52,742 nucleotides of DNA from Candidatus Enterocloster faecavium (GTDB taxonomy: Bacteria; Bacillota; Clostridia; Lachnospirales; Lachnospiraceae). The position numbers were made by a program, and so were the translations under genes. The stretch covers positions 1 to 52,742 of the forward strand of contig DWYS01000116.1 of the NCBI GenBank assembly GCA_019118585.1. Direction: 5' to 3'. Each line of letters starts with the position of its first letter. Positions within the stretch are counted from its first letter, which is position 1. The notes below the pieces were generated by a model. That model was not told where the DNA came from and made no database searches. It was given only the letters and a program-made list of their open reading frames with translations. Below, piece after piece: positions 32,365-40,532 of this stretch.

Positions 32365-33201
32365 CTAGCCCTTCACCGCTCCGCTGGTAAGGCCGCGCAC
32401 AAATTGCTTGGACATCAGCAGGAACAGGATGATCAGCGGCAGAGAAGCGATGATCAAACCTGCCAGAGTCGTAACATAATCCGTGCTCAGGTCTCCTCTG
32501 AAGGTCATCAGACCGATGGGAATGGTCTGAATATTCTTATCGCTGAGGAATACGTTGGCAAACAGGAACTCATTCCAAACAAAATTCAGATTTACGATCG
32601 TGCAGGATGCAAAGATCGGCTTGGAAATCGGCACGATAATTTTTGTAAATATCTGAAAACTGTTGTAGCCATCCATGATGGCCGCCTCCTCCAGTTCCAC
32701 CGGTATAGAGAGGAAATAGGCCCGCATCAAAAATACCGTAAATGGTATCCTGAAAGCAATATAGGGCAAGATCACTGCCGCATAGGTATTGTATATATTG
32801 AGGGTCTGAAGTATGTTATAAAGCGGTACCAGAGCGATCTGTTCTGACAGGGTCATTCCTCCTAAAACGATCAGGAAGATAATATCGCTTCCCTTCGCCT
32901 TAAACCGGGTCAGACCATAAGCCAGAAAAGAAGCCAGCACCAAAATCCCCACAAGAGAGATCGCACTTACCAAAATAGAATTTCCAAAATAACGATACAG
33001 GCCTATCGTCCATGCCTTCACATAGTTGCCGAACATCCACTGTTTCGGAAGCGCTAAAGAATCCATAAACAGTTCCGGATTGGTCTTAAAGGAGTTAAGG
33101 ATGATCCACAGCAAAGGAGCCGCAATGACCACGCAAAGCAGGATACACAGCAAAGTCAGCAGTACGGAAGAAAGCCGAATCTTTTTCTTATTCTCTTTCA
33201 T
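32365..33201 (-). CDS. Sugar ABC transporter permease (MalG family)
   Basis: 278 residues, six transmembrane helices of the MalG type. The N-terminus VLLTLLCILLCVVIAAPLLWIILNSFKTNPELF is the usual first helix plus loop, and the cytoplasmic EAA loop is ELEEAAIMDGYNSFQIFTKIIVPISKP. It pairs with the MalF-type permease 13 bases upstream. GGGAGGTGGAGAT precedes the ATG. The neighbouring kinase and deglycases indicate an Amadori compound such as fructoselysine as cargo. No ATPase gene is present, so a shared MsmK/UgpC-like ATPase must serve it. Confidence 0.9.
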   Translation of the reverse strand: MKENKKKIRLSSVLLTLLCILLCVVIAAPLLWIILNSFKTNPELFMDSLALPKQWMFGNYVKAWTIGLYRYFGNSILVSAISLVGILVLASFLAYGLTRFKAKGSDIIFLIVLGGMTLSEQIALVPLYNILQTLNIYNTYAAVILPYIAFRIPFTVFLMRAYFLSIPVELEEAAIMDGYNSFQIFTKIIVPISKPIFASCTIVNLNFVWNEFLFANVFLSDKNIQTIPIGLMTFRGDLSTDYVTTLAGLIIASLPLIILFLLMSKQFVRGLTSGAVKG

Positions 33202-33214
33202 ATCTCCACCTCCC

Positions 33215-34087
33215 TTATTCCTTGCCGGAGTGGGTCACCCGAATCTGAATAATTGAGAGGGTTACCGTAATGACAAAGATAAATACACCGGTTACAGCGG
33301 CCATTCCTAAATCTGAGTGGAGGAAAGCCTGCTGGTACAAATAAAGTCCCAGAACCTGGGAGCTGTTTCCAGGTCCTCCGCTTGTAGTGGAATATACCTC
33401 TGTATAAAGTTTAAAGGCTCCAATAATGGTAATGATCACGCAGACCAGAAGCTGCTCCTTGGCCTGCGGCAGCATGATATAGAGCGCTCTCTTAACAGGA
33501 CCGGCTCCATCAATAGCCGCCGCCTCCACATAATCTCTTGGCACGTTCTGGAAAGCCACCACCATAAGCAGGGTAATATAACCGGTAAACTGCCACTGGC
33601 TCATAGCAATAATACAGTAAATTGCCATCTTGGAATCGCCCAGCCAGCCATATGTAGGCAGGCCCAATGTTTTTAACAAACTGTTCAGGAAACCAATATT
33701 CGGATTATAAATGAAGGTGAACATGAGGCCCACTGCCGTAAGAGAAATCAGCGCGGGCAGATAATAGAAATTCCGGAAAAAGTTCCGCATTCTCTTGCCA
33801 ATAGCACCACTCTCCAGGATCAGGGCTAAAACCGTTCCAAACCCCACCTGGACGATCAGGGAGATGATACAGTAAGCCACATTATTTTTCAGCATAATCG
33901 GAAATACCGGATCCGTAAAAAACCGCCTGTAATTGTCCAATCCAACAAAGGTGCTGCCTGCAGAAAAAGATGACAATCGGAAAAAGCTATAGACAATATT
34001 CATCAGCACCGGAATATAGACAAAACACAAAACCATCAAAACGCCCGGCAGCATATAGAGATACGGCGTGTGCTTTTTCGTTCTCAT
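33215..34087 (-). CDS. Sugar ABC transporter permease (MalF/UgpA family)
   Basis: 290 residues beginning YLYMLPGVLMVLCFVYIPVLMNIVYSFF, the typical first helix of MalF/UgpA permeases. The EAA loop is DYVEAAAIDGAGPVKRALYIMLPQAKEQLLV, and the last helix is VTGVFIFVITVTLSIIQIRV. It forms the heterodimeric channel with the gene at 32365. It lies about 100 bases after the binding-protein gene, beyond a GGCTGCCG/CGGCAGCC hairpin. AAGGAAGG precedes the ATG. Confidence 0.9.
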   Translation of the reverse strand: MRTKKHTPYLYMLPGVLMVLCFVYIPVLMNIVYSFFRLSSFSAGSTFVGLDNYRRFFTDPVFPIMLKNNVAYCIISLIVQVGFGTVLALILESGAIGKRMRNFFRNFYYLPALISLTAVGLMFTFIYNPNIGFLNSLLKTLGLPTYGWLGDSKMAIYCIIAMSQWQFTGYITLLMVVAFQNVPRDYVEAAAIDGAGPVKRALYIMLPQAKEQLLVCVIITIIGAFKLYTEVYSTTSGGPGNSSQVLGLYLYQQAFLHSDLGMAAVTGVFIFVITVTLSIIQIRVTHSGKE

Positions 34088-34117
34088 GCAATCACCTTCC
34101 TTTAAGTTTTATTTAGA

Positions 34118-34143
34118 GGCTGCCGCTGGCTAAAACGGCAGCC
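34118..34143 (-). repeat. Stem-loop between binding protein and permease genes
   Basis: Perfect 8-bp arms GGCTGCCG / CGGCAGCC with a 10-base loop and no U-tract. Hairpins at this place commonly stabilise the binding-protein mRNA and set it above the permeases. Confidence 0.7.
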
Positions 34144-34186
34144 CCTCCTATACACAGGCCAAAGGCCCTTGTCAGTCTCTCTTTTC

Positions 34187-35575
34187 TTACTGACTGGCTT
34201 CCTCCGTCCCGCTGGTGCCCACCAGAGTCTGGGCCTCCAAAGCCTTTGCACGGATCCGCTCCATCGCCTGTTCCGGAGTCACATCTCCATTGGTCAGGTC
34301 AGATACTGCAGTCAGATACTCGTCACAAACTGTGGAATACAGAGCATTATCCAGCCATTCGCTCATTGCCTCTGCATCCATGATAGTATTGAATCCATCC
34401 ACCAGCGCCTGATCGGTCACACCGCTGATATCGATCTTGGAAGCATTGAACCAGCCAATCTCCTGGCACTGCTCTGCTCCAACTTCCGGTCCAAGGAACC
34501 ATTTCAGGAATTCTACGCACTCATCAGGATACTGTGTCTTGGAGCAAACAACGAAGCCTTCAGGAGCTCCGGTCAGGATATTGGGATTGCCTGCTGCGCC
34601 TTCGATCTCCGGGAACTTGAACATACCAAACTGGATATCCGGATTGTCTGTACGCAGGGTGGGGATCTCAACCAGCTCTGCATAGTACATGCCTGCCTGC
34701 CCCATTGCAAAATTCATACGGCCCATATCCGGCTTAATGCCGTTGGGATTCTCGGTCATGTAGGGAAGCAGCTTCTGATAATACTCAAGGGCTTCCACAT
34801 AGCCTGGATCGGTAAACTCACCTGTAGAGGGATTGTAATCCTTCTCTCTTACATCATCCGGCACACAAAGCTGATTCAGCGTACCTACATAGTGAGAGCA
34901 GGACCAAGGCTCCAGGTTTCCGAAAGAAATCGGGGTAATGCCTGCCGCCTTCAGGGTCTCGCAGACCTGGATCAGCTCATCCCAGGTAGTGGGAACTTCC
35001 AGATTGTTCTCCTCGAAAATCTGAGTGTTATAGAAGAACAGCTTGCAGTCCAGACGGAACGGGATTCCGTAAACCATGCCGTCATCCGTTGTGTAGATAT
35101 CCATCTGGGATTCCATGAGAGAATCTTTCCACTCCTGATCGGCATCCAAATAGGGGGTGAGATCCAGCACCAGTCCCTCTCGGATAAAACGCTCTGTAAA
35201 GTCGCCGGCCCAGCTAAAGAAGATATCCGGCCGTTCATCGCCGCCCAGGACTACCTGAATCCTCTCCTTGTATGCCTGGTTTGCTGCGTTGGTGATCTCA
35301 AACTTAATATCCGGATGGGTTTCCTCGTACTCATGCAGCTTCGCCTCGATAAAGCTGTTGTAAGGCTCATCCGGGAAACGGTGCATAAAACGAATTACTT
35401 TCTGCTCACCGCCAGACTCTGCAGCAGCCGCAGTATCCCCGCTGTTATCTCCGCTGGCAGCCGCTTGAGTATCTCCGCCTAGACTGCTCCCGCTGCTTCC
35501 ACAGCCCGCAATGCTTAAAGCCATCAGTCCTGCCATCGCCGCACACAACGCTCTTTTTGCTACTCCTTTTCTCAT
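34187..35575 (-). CDS. Sugar ABC transporter substrate-binding lipoprotein
   Basis: 462 residues. The signal peptide MRKGVAKRALCAAMAGLMALSIAGCGSSGSS has a lipobox SIAGC, so it is a surface-anchored lipoprotein. The mature part (VIRFMHRFPDEPYNSFIEAKLHEYEETHPDIKFEITNAANQAYKERIQVVLGGDERPDIFFSW) is a family 1 extracellular solute-binding protein (MalE/UgpB group), followed by FGNLEPWSCSHYVGTLNQL and the late EGFVVCSKTQYPDECVEFLKWFLG. It delivers the substrate to the two permeases. It starts 33 bases after the FrlD-like kinase, whose promoter presumably also drives it. Confidence 0.92.
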   Translation of the reverse strand: MRKGVAKRALCAAMAGLMALSIAGCGSSGSSLGGDTQAAASGDNSGDTAAAAESGGEQKVIRFMHRFPDEPYNSFIEAKLHEYEETHPDIKFEITNAANQAYKERIQVVLGGDERPDIFFSWAGDFTERFIREGLVLDLTPYLDADQEWKDSLMESQMDIYTTDDGMVYGIPFRLDCKLFFYNTQIFEENNLEVPTTWDELIQVCETLKAAGITPISFGNLEPWSCSHYVGTLNQLCVPDDVREKDYNPSTGEFTDPGYVEALEYYQKLLPYMTENPNGIKPDMGRMNFAMGQAGMYYAELVEIPTLRTDNPDIQFGMFKFPEIEGAAGNPNILTGAPEGFVVCSKTQYPDECVEFLKWFLGPEVGAEQCQEIGWFNASKIDISGVTDQALVDGFNTIMDAEAMSEWLDNALYSTVCDEYLTAVSDLTNGDVTPEQAMERIRAKALEAQTLVGTSGTEEASQ

Positions 35576-35608
35576 AAAACTCTCCTTTCCTCGACATGAC
35601 TTTAGGTC

Positions 35609-36541
35609 CTATTTTGTATGGCTCATGATTGCCAGATCTTCTTCTGACAACTCAACGACCTTTCCAAATCCAAAAGAACCATCTCTCTGGCACTGGCCGG
35701 CAGAGAATACAGCCGCCCGGTACAAGCTTGTTTTGATGAGATAATCCTTATATACCTGAGCCGTTACCGTCCCGCGGCTTCCCGACCCTTGGGAAAAATC
35801 AACTGCATCTCCCGCTCCCTCCAGATAATGGACCAGGAAACTTGCGATAAAGGAATCTCCTGCACCCATGGTATCTTTTGCCTTTACCAGGCAGGGTGAC
35901 TGCTCATAAAATGTACCGTCCGCCAGAAGCATCGATCCTTTGGAACCTCTGGTAGCGATCACCATATGCCGGCAGCCATACTCCATCATCTGAAGCATAG
36001 TCTCCTTTATCTCATCCTCCTCCATATCACCGCAGGAGATTTCCCCGCAGTCAATATAGGGGCAGCAGTTTTTCAGATATTCCTGGTCATAACGGTTGGA
36101 AAAATCCATTGAGACGAACTTTCCTGCCCGGCTCATCACCGGAAGTTCCTTTTCCATGAAGCTGTGAATACTGGTATGGATCAGATCATATTTTGATATG
36201 TAAAGCTCATCTAAGTGTGTAAGGACCGGTGGTTTCTCCCGTGAAATACCGCCGTGATTCCCCTCCAAAAATACCCGATCTCCGTCTACCAGCTGTACCC
36301 TGGCACAGCCATTAGGTCCCTTTTCCATACGGCAGTGGGACAGATCCAATCCCAAGCTCTTTACCACCGTATACACATGCTCCCCTACCTCGTCATCACC
36401 AAAGGTTCCCAGATACGCTGCTTCAGCTCCCATCACCTTCGCAAAAACAGCTACGTTCAGGGCGTTTCCCCCCGGATAAATGGTCTTGGTATGCAGGTAT
36501 TTATCACAAACATTATCGCCAATTCCAAGCACTTTTATCAT
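35609..36541 (-). CDS. frlD: Fructoselysine 6-kinase-like PfkB kinase
   Basis: The track starts at GTG (36553), but the ATG at 36541 (MIKVLGIGDNVCDKYLH) fits the AAGGA spacing and aligns with E. coli FrlD (MKTLATIGDNCVD), giving 310 residues. PfkB signature 1 lies in YPGGNALNVAVFAKVMGAEAAYLGTFGDD; signature 2 is VKAKDTMGAGDSFIASFLVHYLEG, with the catalytic Asp in GAGD. FrlD-like features include YDLIHTSIHS and KFVSMDFSNRYD. It phosphorylates the sugar C6 of an Amadori product, making the substrate of the FrlB-type deglycases. It heads the second transcription unit of the locus: frlD, binding protein, permeases, SIS-1. Confidence 0.85.
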   Translation of the reverse strand: MIKVLGIGDNVCDKYLHTKTIYPGGNALNVAVFAKVMGAEAAYLGTFGDDEVGEHVYTVVKSLGLDLSHCRMEKGPNGCARVQLVDGDRVFLEGNHGGISREKPPVLTHLDELYISKYDLIHTSIHSFMEKELPVMSRAGKFVSMDFSNRYDQEYLKNCCPYIDCGEISCGDMEEDEIKETMLQMMEYGCRHMVIATRGSKGSMLLADGTFYEQSPCLVKAKDTMGAGDSFIASFLVHYLEGAGDAVDFSQGSGSRGTVTAQVYKDYLIKTSLYRAAVFSAGQCQRDGSFGFGKVVELSEEDLAIMSHTK

Positions 36542-36586
36542 ATATTTTTGCACATCCTTATTTGTTATTATTTCATGTACTATTTT

Positions 36587-36615
36587 GTTATATCACATCT
36601 TCCCTATGCAATCAA
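36587..36615 (-). promoter_or_regulatory. Promoter of frlD-transporter operon
   Basis: Minus-strand -35 TTGATT (36610-36615), 17-base spacer, -10 TATAAC (36587-36592), about 45 bases before the frlD ATG in a 240-bp intergenic region. Confidence 0.65.
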
Positions 36616-36695
36616 GTATATTTTAATATTTTTTGTGCAAATTATTTAACAATATTCAAAAATCCCCCTCTTTTCCCTGCATTTTATCATTATAC

Positions 36696-36750
36696 GCAAA
36701 AGGCGCCATCCCACAGTCATCCTTTCGGAATCCTGAGCCATGACGCCTTT
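36696..36750 (-). terminator. Terminator after frlC-like gene
   Basis: Minus-strand AAAGGCGtCAT / ATGgCGCCTTT with a long partly paired loop, ending in TTTT. About 35-85 bases after the epimerase stop, so it separates the SIS-3/SIS-2/gntR/frlC unit from the frlD unit. Confidence 0.6.
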
Positions 36751-36782
36751 GCCGCCTTTATAAATTTGTCTAAACGCAGCTG

Positions 36783-37616
36783 TTACAAAACAGAAAACAG
36801 CCGCTTTACACTCTGTTCCACCGACTTGGTGGGATCCATATAATACCGTCCATCTGTAATTTCCAAAGACAGATAGCCTCTGTAAGGATAAGCATCCAGT
36901 TCCTCCAGATAACCTTCCATATCCAGAACGCCGTCCCCCCAGGCCAGATGTCCTCTGGGCGCTCCGTCAATAAAATGGATGTGTACCAGACTGTCCCCCA
37001 GGGCCTCAAGGTACTGCGCCGGACGCTCCGATGCAAGAGCCATAGGGATCGTATCGATCATCCCCCCAATGGATGGATGATCCAGCTGTCTGAGCATCTT
37101 CATCAGACCCGGCAGGTCATAAACCAGATTGCTCTCATCCCTGCGAAGTATTTCCAGCGCCAGAACAATCTCATAATCCTCTGCCATCTCGGCCAGGCTG
37201 TAAAGACCTTCCTCCGCCCACTTCCATGCCTCGTCCCGGTTGCTTCCGTCAAAATATCCGGTACCCGAAGTAACCAGAACCTTGTCACTTCCCAATTCCC
37301 CTGCCGCACGGATACTGTTCTCAAAAAATTTCAGGCTCCGTTTTCTGGTATCCGGATTATCTGAGGCCAGATTAACAGGATAAACACACTGTTCCGGTGT
37401 AAAGCACACCAGCTTCAGGCCTCTGCCTTCGATCTCACGGCGCACCTTCCGGATTTCCTGATAAGTCATATCCTCCATGTGAAAATGAGGAGCAGCTCCC
37501 CAGAGTTCTACATTTTCCACCCCAAACCTCACCGCATCATCCAGGAACAGTGAGAGCGGAAAATATTTATACTGGATATTCATGACGCTGATTTGCTTTC
37601 TGCTTATATTTTTCAT
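36783..37616 (-). CDS. frlC: FrlC-like sugar epimerase (xylose isomerase-like TIM barrel)
   Basis: 277 residues. AP endonuclease family 2 / xylose-isomerase-like barrel: DAVRFGVENVELWGAAPHFH (compare DGIEIWGGRPH of E. coli FrlC), VCFTPEQCVYPVNLAS, VLALEILRRDESNLV with a metal-binding Glu, GGMIDTIPMAL with Asp, HIHFIDGAPRGHLAWGDG and YRGYLSLEI. FrlC interconverts fructoselysine and psicoselysine at C3, widening the range of Amadori epimers that can enter. Its ATG overlaps the gntR stop (ATGA). The terminator at 36696-36750 follows. Confidence 0.8.
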   Translation of the reverse strand: MKNISRKQISVMNIQYKYFPLSLFLDDAVRFGVENVELWGAAPHFHMEDMTYQEIRKVRREIEGRGLKLVCFTPEQCVYPVNLASDNPDTRKRSLKFFENSIRAAGELGSDKVLVTSGTGYFDGSNRDEAWKWAEEGLYSLAEMAEDYEIVLALEILRRDESNLVYDLPGLMKMLRQLDHPSIGGMIDTIPMALASERPAQYLEALGDSLVHIHFIDGAPRGHLAWGDGVLDMEGYLEELDAYPYRGYLSLEITDGRYYMDPTKSVEQSVKRLFSVL

Positions 37617-38350
37617 TCACTTTCCACCGTATCGTTTATGAGGATCTTATACTCATAGCGCTCCACATTAATGACCTCTTTGCCCCAGTAAACCGAGTTT
37701 CCGCCGGCATCATGGACCACATCCTTGGACAGAAGCAGCGCATCATTCTCTTTGATGTTTAAAAGTCTCGCTTCCTCACGGCTGGCATAACAAACTCCTA
37801 TAACCTTAGAACCGCCAACCAGGGTCACTCCGTGCTGATTGAGGATTTCATTGAGAGAGCCGGACAGATCCTCCGCCAAAAGATAAGCATACGCTTTCGG
37901 GAAATGGTTCTCCTCCAAAATGACCGGCACATCATCGCAGTACCTGAGCCGCCGGATACGGATTACTTTATCGTCCTCCGGAATCTTCAGGCGCCTCACA
38001 TCGGAAGGCATGGCCCTCACCAGCTCCGCAGACAGAAACTTAGTACCGGCTTTCTTCCCGTTGAGTTCGCATATCTTCGTAAACCCCATAAAATGGTTCA
38101 GATTTCTGGACAGCTTTTTTCCCGATACAAAGGTTCCGATCCGCTGCCTGCGGACCAGGATCTCCTCATTCACCAAAATTTCCAGGGCCTTTCTGATGGT
38201 AATCCGGCTCACCTGGTATGCCTTGCTCAGCTCCGCTTCCGTGGGGATCCGCGAATTGGCCTTCAGCTCTTTCCGGTCAATCTTCCCCTTAATATCGCTT
38301 GCGATCTGGAGATACAGAGGCACCGCCGTATCCCGAGTAATGTCTGACAT
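37613..38350 (-). CDS. frlR: GntR/UTRA-family regulator of fructosamine locus
   Basis: The ORF opens at 38395, but GGGAGG ten bases upstream supports the ATG at 38350 (MSDITRDTAVPLYLQIASDI), giving 245 residues. The winged helix is LYLQIASDIKGKIDRKELKANSRIPTEAELSKAYQVSRITIRKALEILVNEEILVRRQRIGTFVSG. The UTRA effector domain follows (LNHFMGFTKICELNGKKAG; RIRRLRYCDDVPVILEENHF). It is in the same family as FrlR of E. coli and NagR of Bacillus. A phosphorylated sugar is the expected effector. A palindrome in the SIS-3 promoter is a candidate operator. It is co-transcribed with frlC. Confidence 0.88.
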   Translation of the reverse strand: MSDITRDTAVPLYLQIASDIKGKIDRKELKANSRIPTEAELSKAYQVSRITIRKALEILVNEEILVRRQRIGTFVSGKKLSRNLNHFMGFTKICELNGKKAGTKFLSAELVRAMPSDVRRLKIPEDDKVIRIRRLRYCDDVPVILEENHFPKAYAYLLAEDLSGSLNEILNQHGVTLVGGSKVIGVCYASREEARLLNIKENDALLLSKDVVHDAGGNSVYWGKEVINVERYEYKILINDTVESE

Positions 38351-38428
38351 ATGAACATTCCCTCCCACTACAATAGGCTGCGTTGTTAATATCATAACAC
38401 AGGGGAGGCTTTTCTTCCACCCAAAACT

Positions 38429-39424
38429 TTAGTAATCCAGGTGCCTGTAATATCTTCTGATAGCCAGAGGATGCCTTCTGCAGTACTCCAGATGTACATT
38501 TACCCTCTGGAACGCGGAGCGCATAACAATCGGAGCCAAAATCCAGCGGAACTCATCGCTGATCCCCTCCAGCTTGAATTTCTTAGAGTCAAATACGATC
38601 ACCTTGGCGCTGATCGTATTCACAAATTTCTCCACACGGTCCATCTGAGGACGGGTCGCATCCTCGCCCTTGATCAGGATAACCGGAATATCCCTTTCGA
38701 TCACCTCAAGCGTTCCGTGGAAAAAGTTCGCCGCAGAAATGGGGCGGGTGCGCATCCACTGCATCTCCTCCATGATGCACATGCCATAGCAGGTTGCCCA
38801 GTCCTCCAGATTGCCGGAACCAACCAGATAAGTGATCGGCTCGTCGCAGTAGGTTTCCGCATAGGCCTTCGCATCTGCATCTGCATCCTTGTAAATCTGG
38901 ACTACGTTATCCGGCATATGTACAAGTTCCTTGAAGAACTGATCGTACTGCTCAAAATACCCGGCATTTTTCAGGAAACGCAGTGTGACCCCATACCAAA
39001 AATAATAACCTGCGCCTACTGCATGGACCAGATAATCACACTTTTCATAGAGAGGGCTTCCCTCCTTCTCCACATAGCCAATTACCCTGGCTCCCGCCTC
39101 ATGTGCCTTATCCACAGCCTGGACCACTTCTTTTGTGTCACCTGAAACGGACTCGATCACAACCACGGATTCCTTGTCAAAGAAAGGATTTCCAACCAGA
39201 TTAAAATCCGCCGCGTTCTCTACATACATCGGAACCCTGGCCCCCAACTGCTTTACAATGTGCATCATCTGGCTGGCATAGAGAACCGTACCGCCGATCC
39301 CAATGTAAAAAATAGTGGAATATCCCTTGGCGCAGACTTCATCCACGATCTTTTCCACCTTGGGGATCAGGTCTACACCGTTCTGATGTTCCTGTCTTAC
39401 CTTAGCTTCGTCAAAATTAAACAT
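38429..39424 (-). CDS. SIS-family phosphosugar deglycase-like protein (SIS-2)
   Basis: 331 residues, two SIS domains: TIFYIGIGGTVLYASQMMHIV and VVVIESVSGDTKEVVQAVDKAHEAGARVIGYV, then ITYLVGSGNLEDWATCYGMCIMEEMQWMRTRPISAANFFHGTLEVI. The Glu-His pair 16 residues apart (EMQW...FFH) is kept, but SGE before it is replaced by SAAN and HGP by HGT. It ends RRYYRHLDY like FrlB. It is the most divergent of the three SIS proteins and may act on a different conjugate, for example a glucoselysine-type compound (inference). AAGGAGG precedes the ATG; the gap to SIS-3 is 25 bases. Confidence 0.78.
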   Translation of the reverse strand: MFNFDEAKVRQEHQNGVDLIPKVEKIVDEVCAKGYSTIFYIGIGGTVLYASQMMHIVKQLGARVPMYVENAADFNLVGNPFFDKESVVVIESVSGDTKEVVQAVDKAHEAGARVIGYVEKEGSPLYEKCDYLVHAVGAGYYFWYGVTLRFLKNAGYFEQYDQFFKELVHMPDNVVQIYKDADADAKAYAETYCDEPITYLVGSGNLEDWATCYGMCIMEEMQWMRTRPISAANFFHGTLEVIERDIPVILIKGEDATRPQMDRVEKFVNTISAKVIVFDSKKFKLEGISDEFRWILAPIVMRSAFQRVNVHLEYCRRHPLAIRRYYRHLDY

Positions 39425-39449
39425 TTCGTACCCCTCCTTATTCTTGGAT

Positions 39450-40418
39450 TTAATACTCCAGTTTCCACATATATCTTCTCTGGGTCAGCGGATGGCAGCG
39501 GACGATCGCCAGCTGTTCCGCATATACCCGCAGCACCGCTGTCAGCACCATCGGGTTAAAATACTCAGCCACCACGGCCGGAACTTCCGAACCAATGCCG
39601 AAATCTTTTCCATCCAGAACCGTTGTTTTTGCCTGGAAACGGTTCAGGAAATCCAGCGCTCTGGAATCCAGAGCCCGGGTTCTCCCCTCATTCATCAGAA
39701 GGATAAAGGGAACATCCTTCTCCACGATCTCAAAAGGTCCATGGAAGAACTCCCCGTCATGGAAAGAGCCGGAATTAACCCACTGCATCTCCATCAGCAG
39801 GCAGATAGAGAATGAATAGGCCACCTCCTGGGTAGCTCCGGAACTCATAACGTAAATCACCGGCGCGTCCTTATAGTCCTCAGCGAAGCGCTTTGCAGAG
39901 GGAAGTACAAATGATACAGACTTTTCAATCACATCGTATATTTTTGCGAAAGCCTCCTGCATCTCCTCATAGTGTCCATAACCCTCATACTCATTCAGGA
40001 TCTCCACAGCCAGCATCAGTACATTGACCATTTTTTCCAGTTTGGCAGCATAATTTTTTTCAAACCCATGGACGATCACATAGTGCGCATTCTGGGCCAG
40101 GGGCGAATCCGCTGCATGGGTCACTGCAATAACCTTGGCGCCCAATTCCATGGCTTTCTTTCCCGCGGCCACTGTCTCCGGCGTAGTCCCGCCCAGAGAA
40201 CAGGTCACTACAATGGCCGTATCATCTACTGCCACAGGAGTTGCATGGAGAAATTCGTTGGCCGTATAGTGCCCAACCCGGATGTTTTTTGAATTCATCT
40301 CCAGGAAATATTTTGCAGGATACAGCTCTGCCTTTGATGCGCCGCAGCCCACAAAATATACAGATTTAACACTGGGCATGGTTTCCTTGATTGACTGGAT
40401 GATCTGTTTTGGTTCCAT
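39450..40418 (-). CDS. FrlB/GfrF-like phosphosugar deglycase (SIS-3)
   Basis: The ORF extends to 40469, but AGGAGG nine bases before the ATG at 40418 (MEPKQIIQSIKETMPSVKSVYFVGCG) sets the start, giving 322 residues. The SIS segments are VYFVGCGASKAELYPAKYFL and IVVTCSLGGTTPETVAAGKKAMELGAKVIAVTHAADSPLAQ. The active-site stretch LLMEMQWVNSGSFHDGEFFHGPFEIVEKDVPF keeps the Glu/His pair, and the C-terminus is RRYMWKLEY. It is first in its transcription unit, behind a strong promoter overlapped by a palindrome. The closest family functions are fructoselysine-6-P or glucoselysine-6-P deglycase; which one cannot be told. Confidence 0.82.
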   Translation of the reverse strand: MEPKQIIQSIKETMPSVKSVYFVGCGASKAELYPAKYFLEMNSKNIRVGHYTANEFLHATPVAVDDTAIVVTCSLGGTTPETVAAGKKAMELGAKVIAVTHAADSPLAQNAHYVIVHGFEKNYAAKLEKMVNVLMLAVEILNEYEGYGHYEEMQEAFAKIYDVIEKSVSFVLPSAKRFAEDYKDAPVIYVMSSGATQEVAYSFSICLLMEMQWVNSGSFHDGEFFHGPFEIVEKDVPFILLMNEGRTRALDSRALDFLNRFQAKTTVLDGKDFGIGSEVPAVVAEYFNPMVLTAVLRVYAEQLAIVRCHPLTQRRYMWKLEY

Positions 40419-40447
40419 AATCCACTTCCTCCTTATATTATAATACA

Positions 40448-40476
40448 AATATATGACAAATGATACCAAATGTCAA
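40448..40476 (-). promoter_or_regulatory. Promoter and palindromic operator of SIS-3/SIS-2/gntR/frlC unit
   Basis: Minus-strand -35 TTGACA (40471-40476), 17-base spacer, -10 TATATT (40448-40453). The spacer and -35 box form an imperfect 22-base palindrome TGACATTTGGTATCATTTGTCA (40454-40475) with symmetric TGACA/TGTCA ends and a TGgTAtCA centre, a good candidate GntR/UTRA operator that would block RNA polymerase. Confidence 0.78.
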
Positions 40477-40480
40477 CAAC

Positions 40481-40515
40481 AAAAAAGCTCCAGGTCCTGA
40501 TCCAGAACCTGAAGC
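40481..40515 (-). terminator. Terminator of the hydroxyacid operon (after MBL gene)
   Basis: Minus-strand stem GCTtCAGGTtCTG / CAGgACCTGgAGC with a 3-base loop, followed by TTTTTT. T-runs on both strands make it potentially bidirectional. It ends the nine-gene operon just before the SIS-3 promoter. Confidence 0.85.
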
Positions 40516-40532
40516 GGTTTTTTAATGTTTTC

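Noticed and set aside
34169-35482. 437-residue plus-strand ORF opposite the binding-protein gene
   Set aside because: It is the antisense shadow of a well-supported lipoprotein gene, has no family-like motifs, and no ribosome-binding site or promoter.
36554-36782. Possible riboswitch in the frlD leader
   Set aside because: The region is explained by the frlC terminator and an ordinary promoter; no conserved aptamer motif was recognised.
31329-40418. SIS proteins as glucosamine-6-phosphate synthase (GlmS) fragments
   Set aside because: No glutaminase domain, and the MEMQW...FHGP stretch and RRY-ending C-termini fit FrlB/FraB deglycases linked to FrlC/FrlD-like genes.
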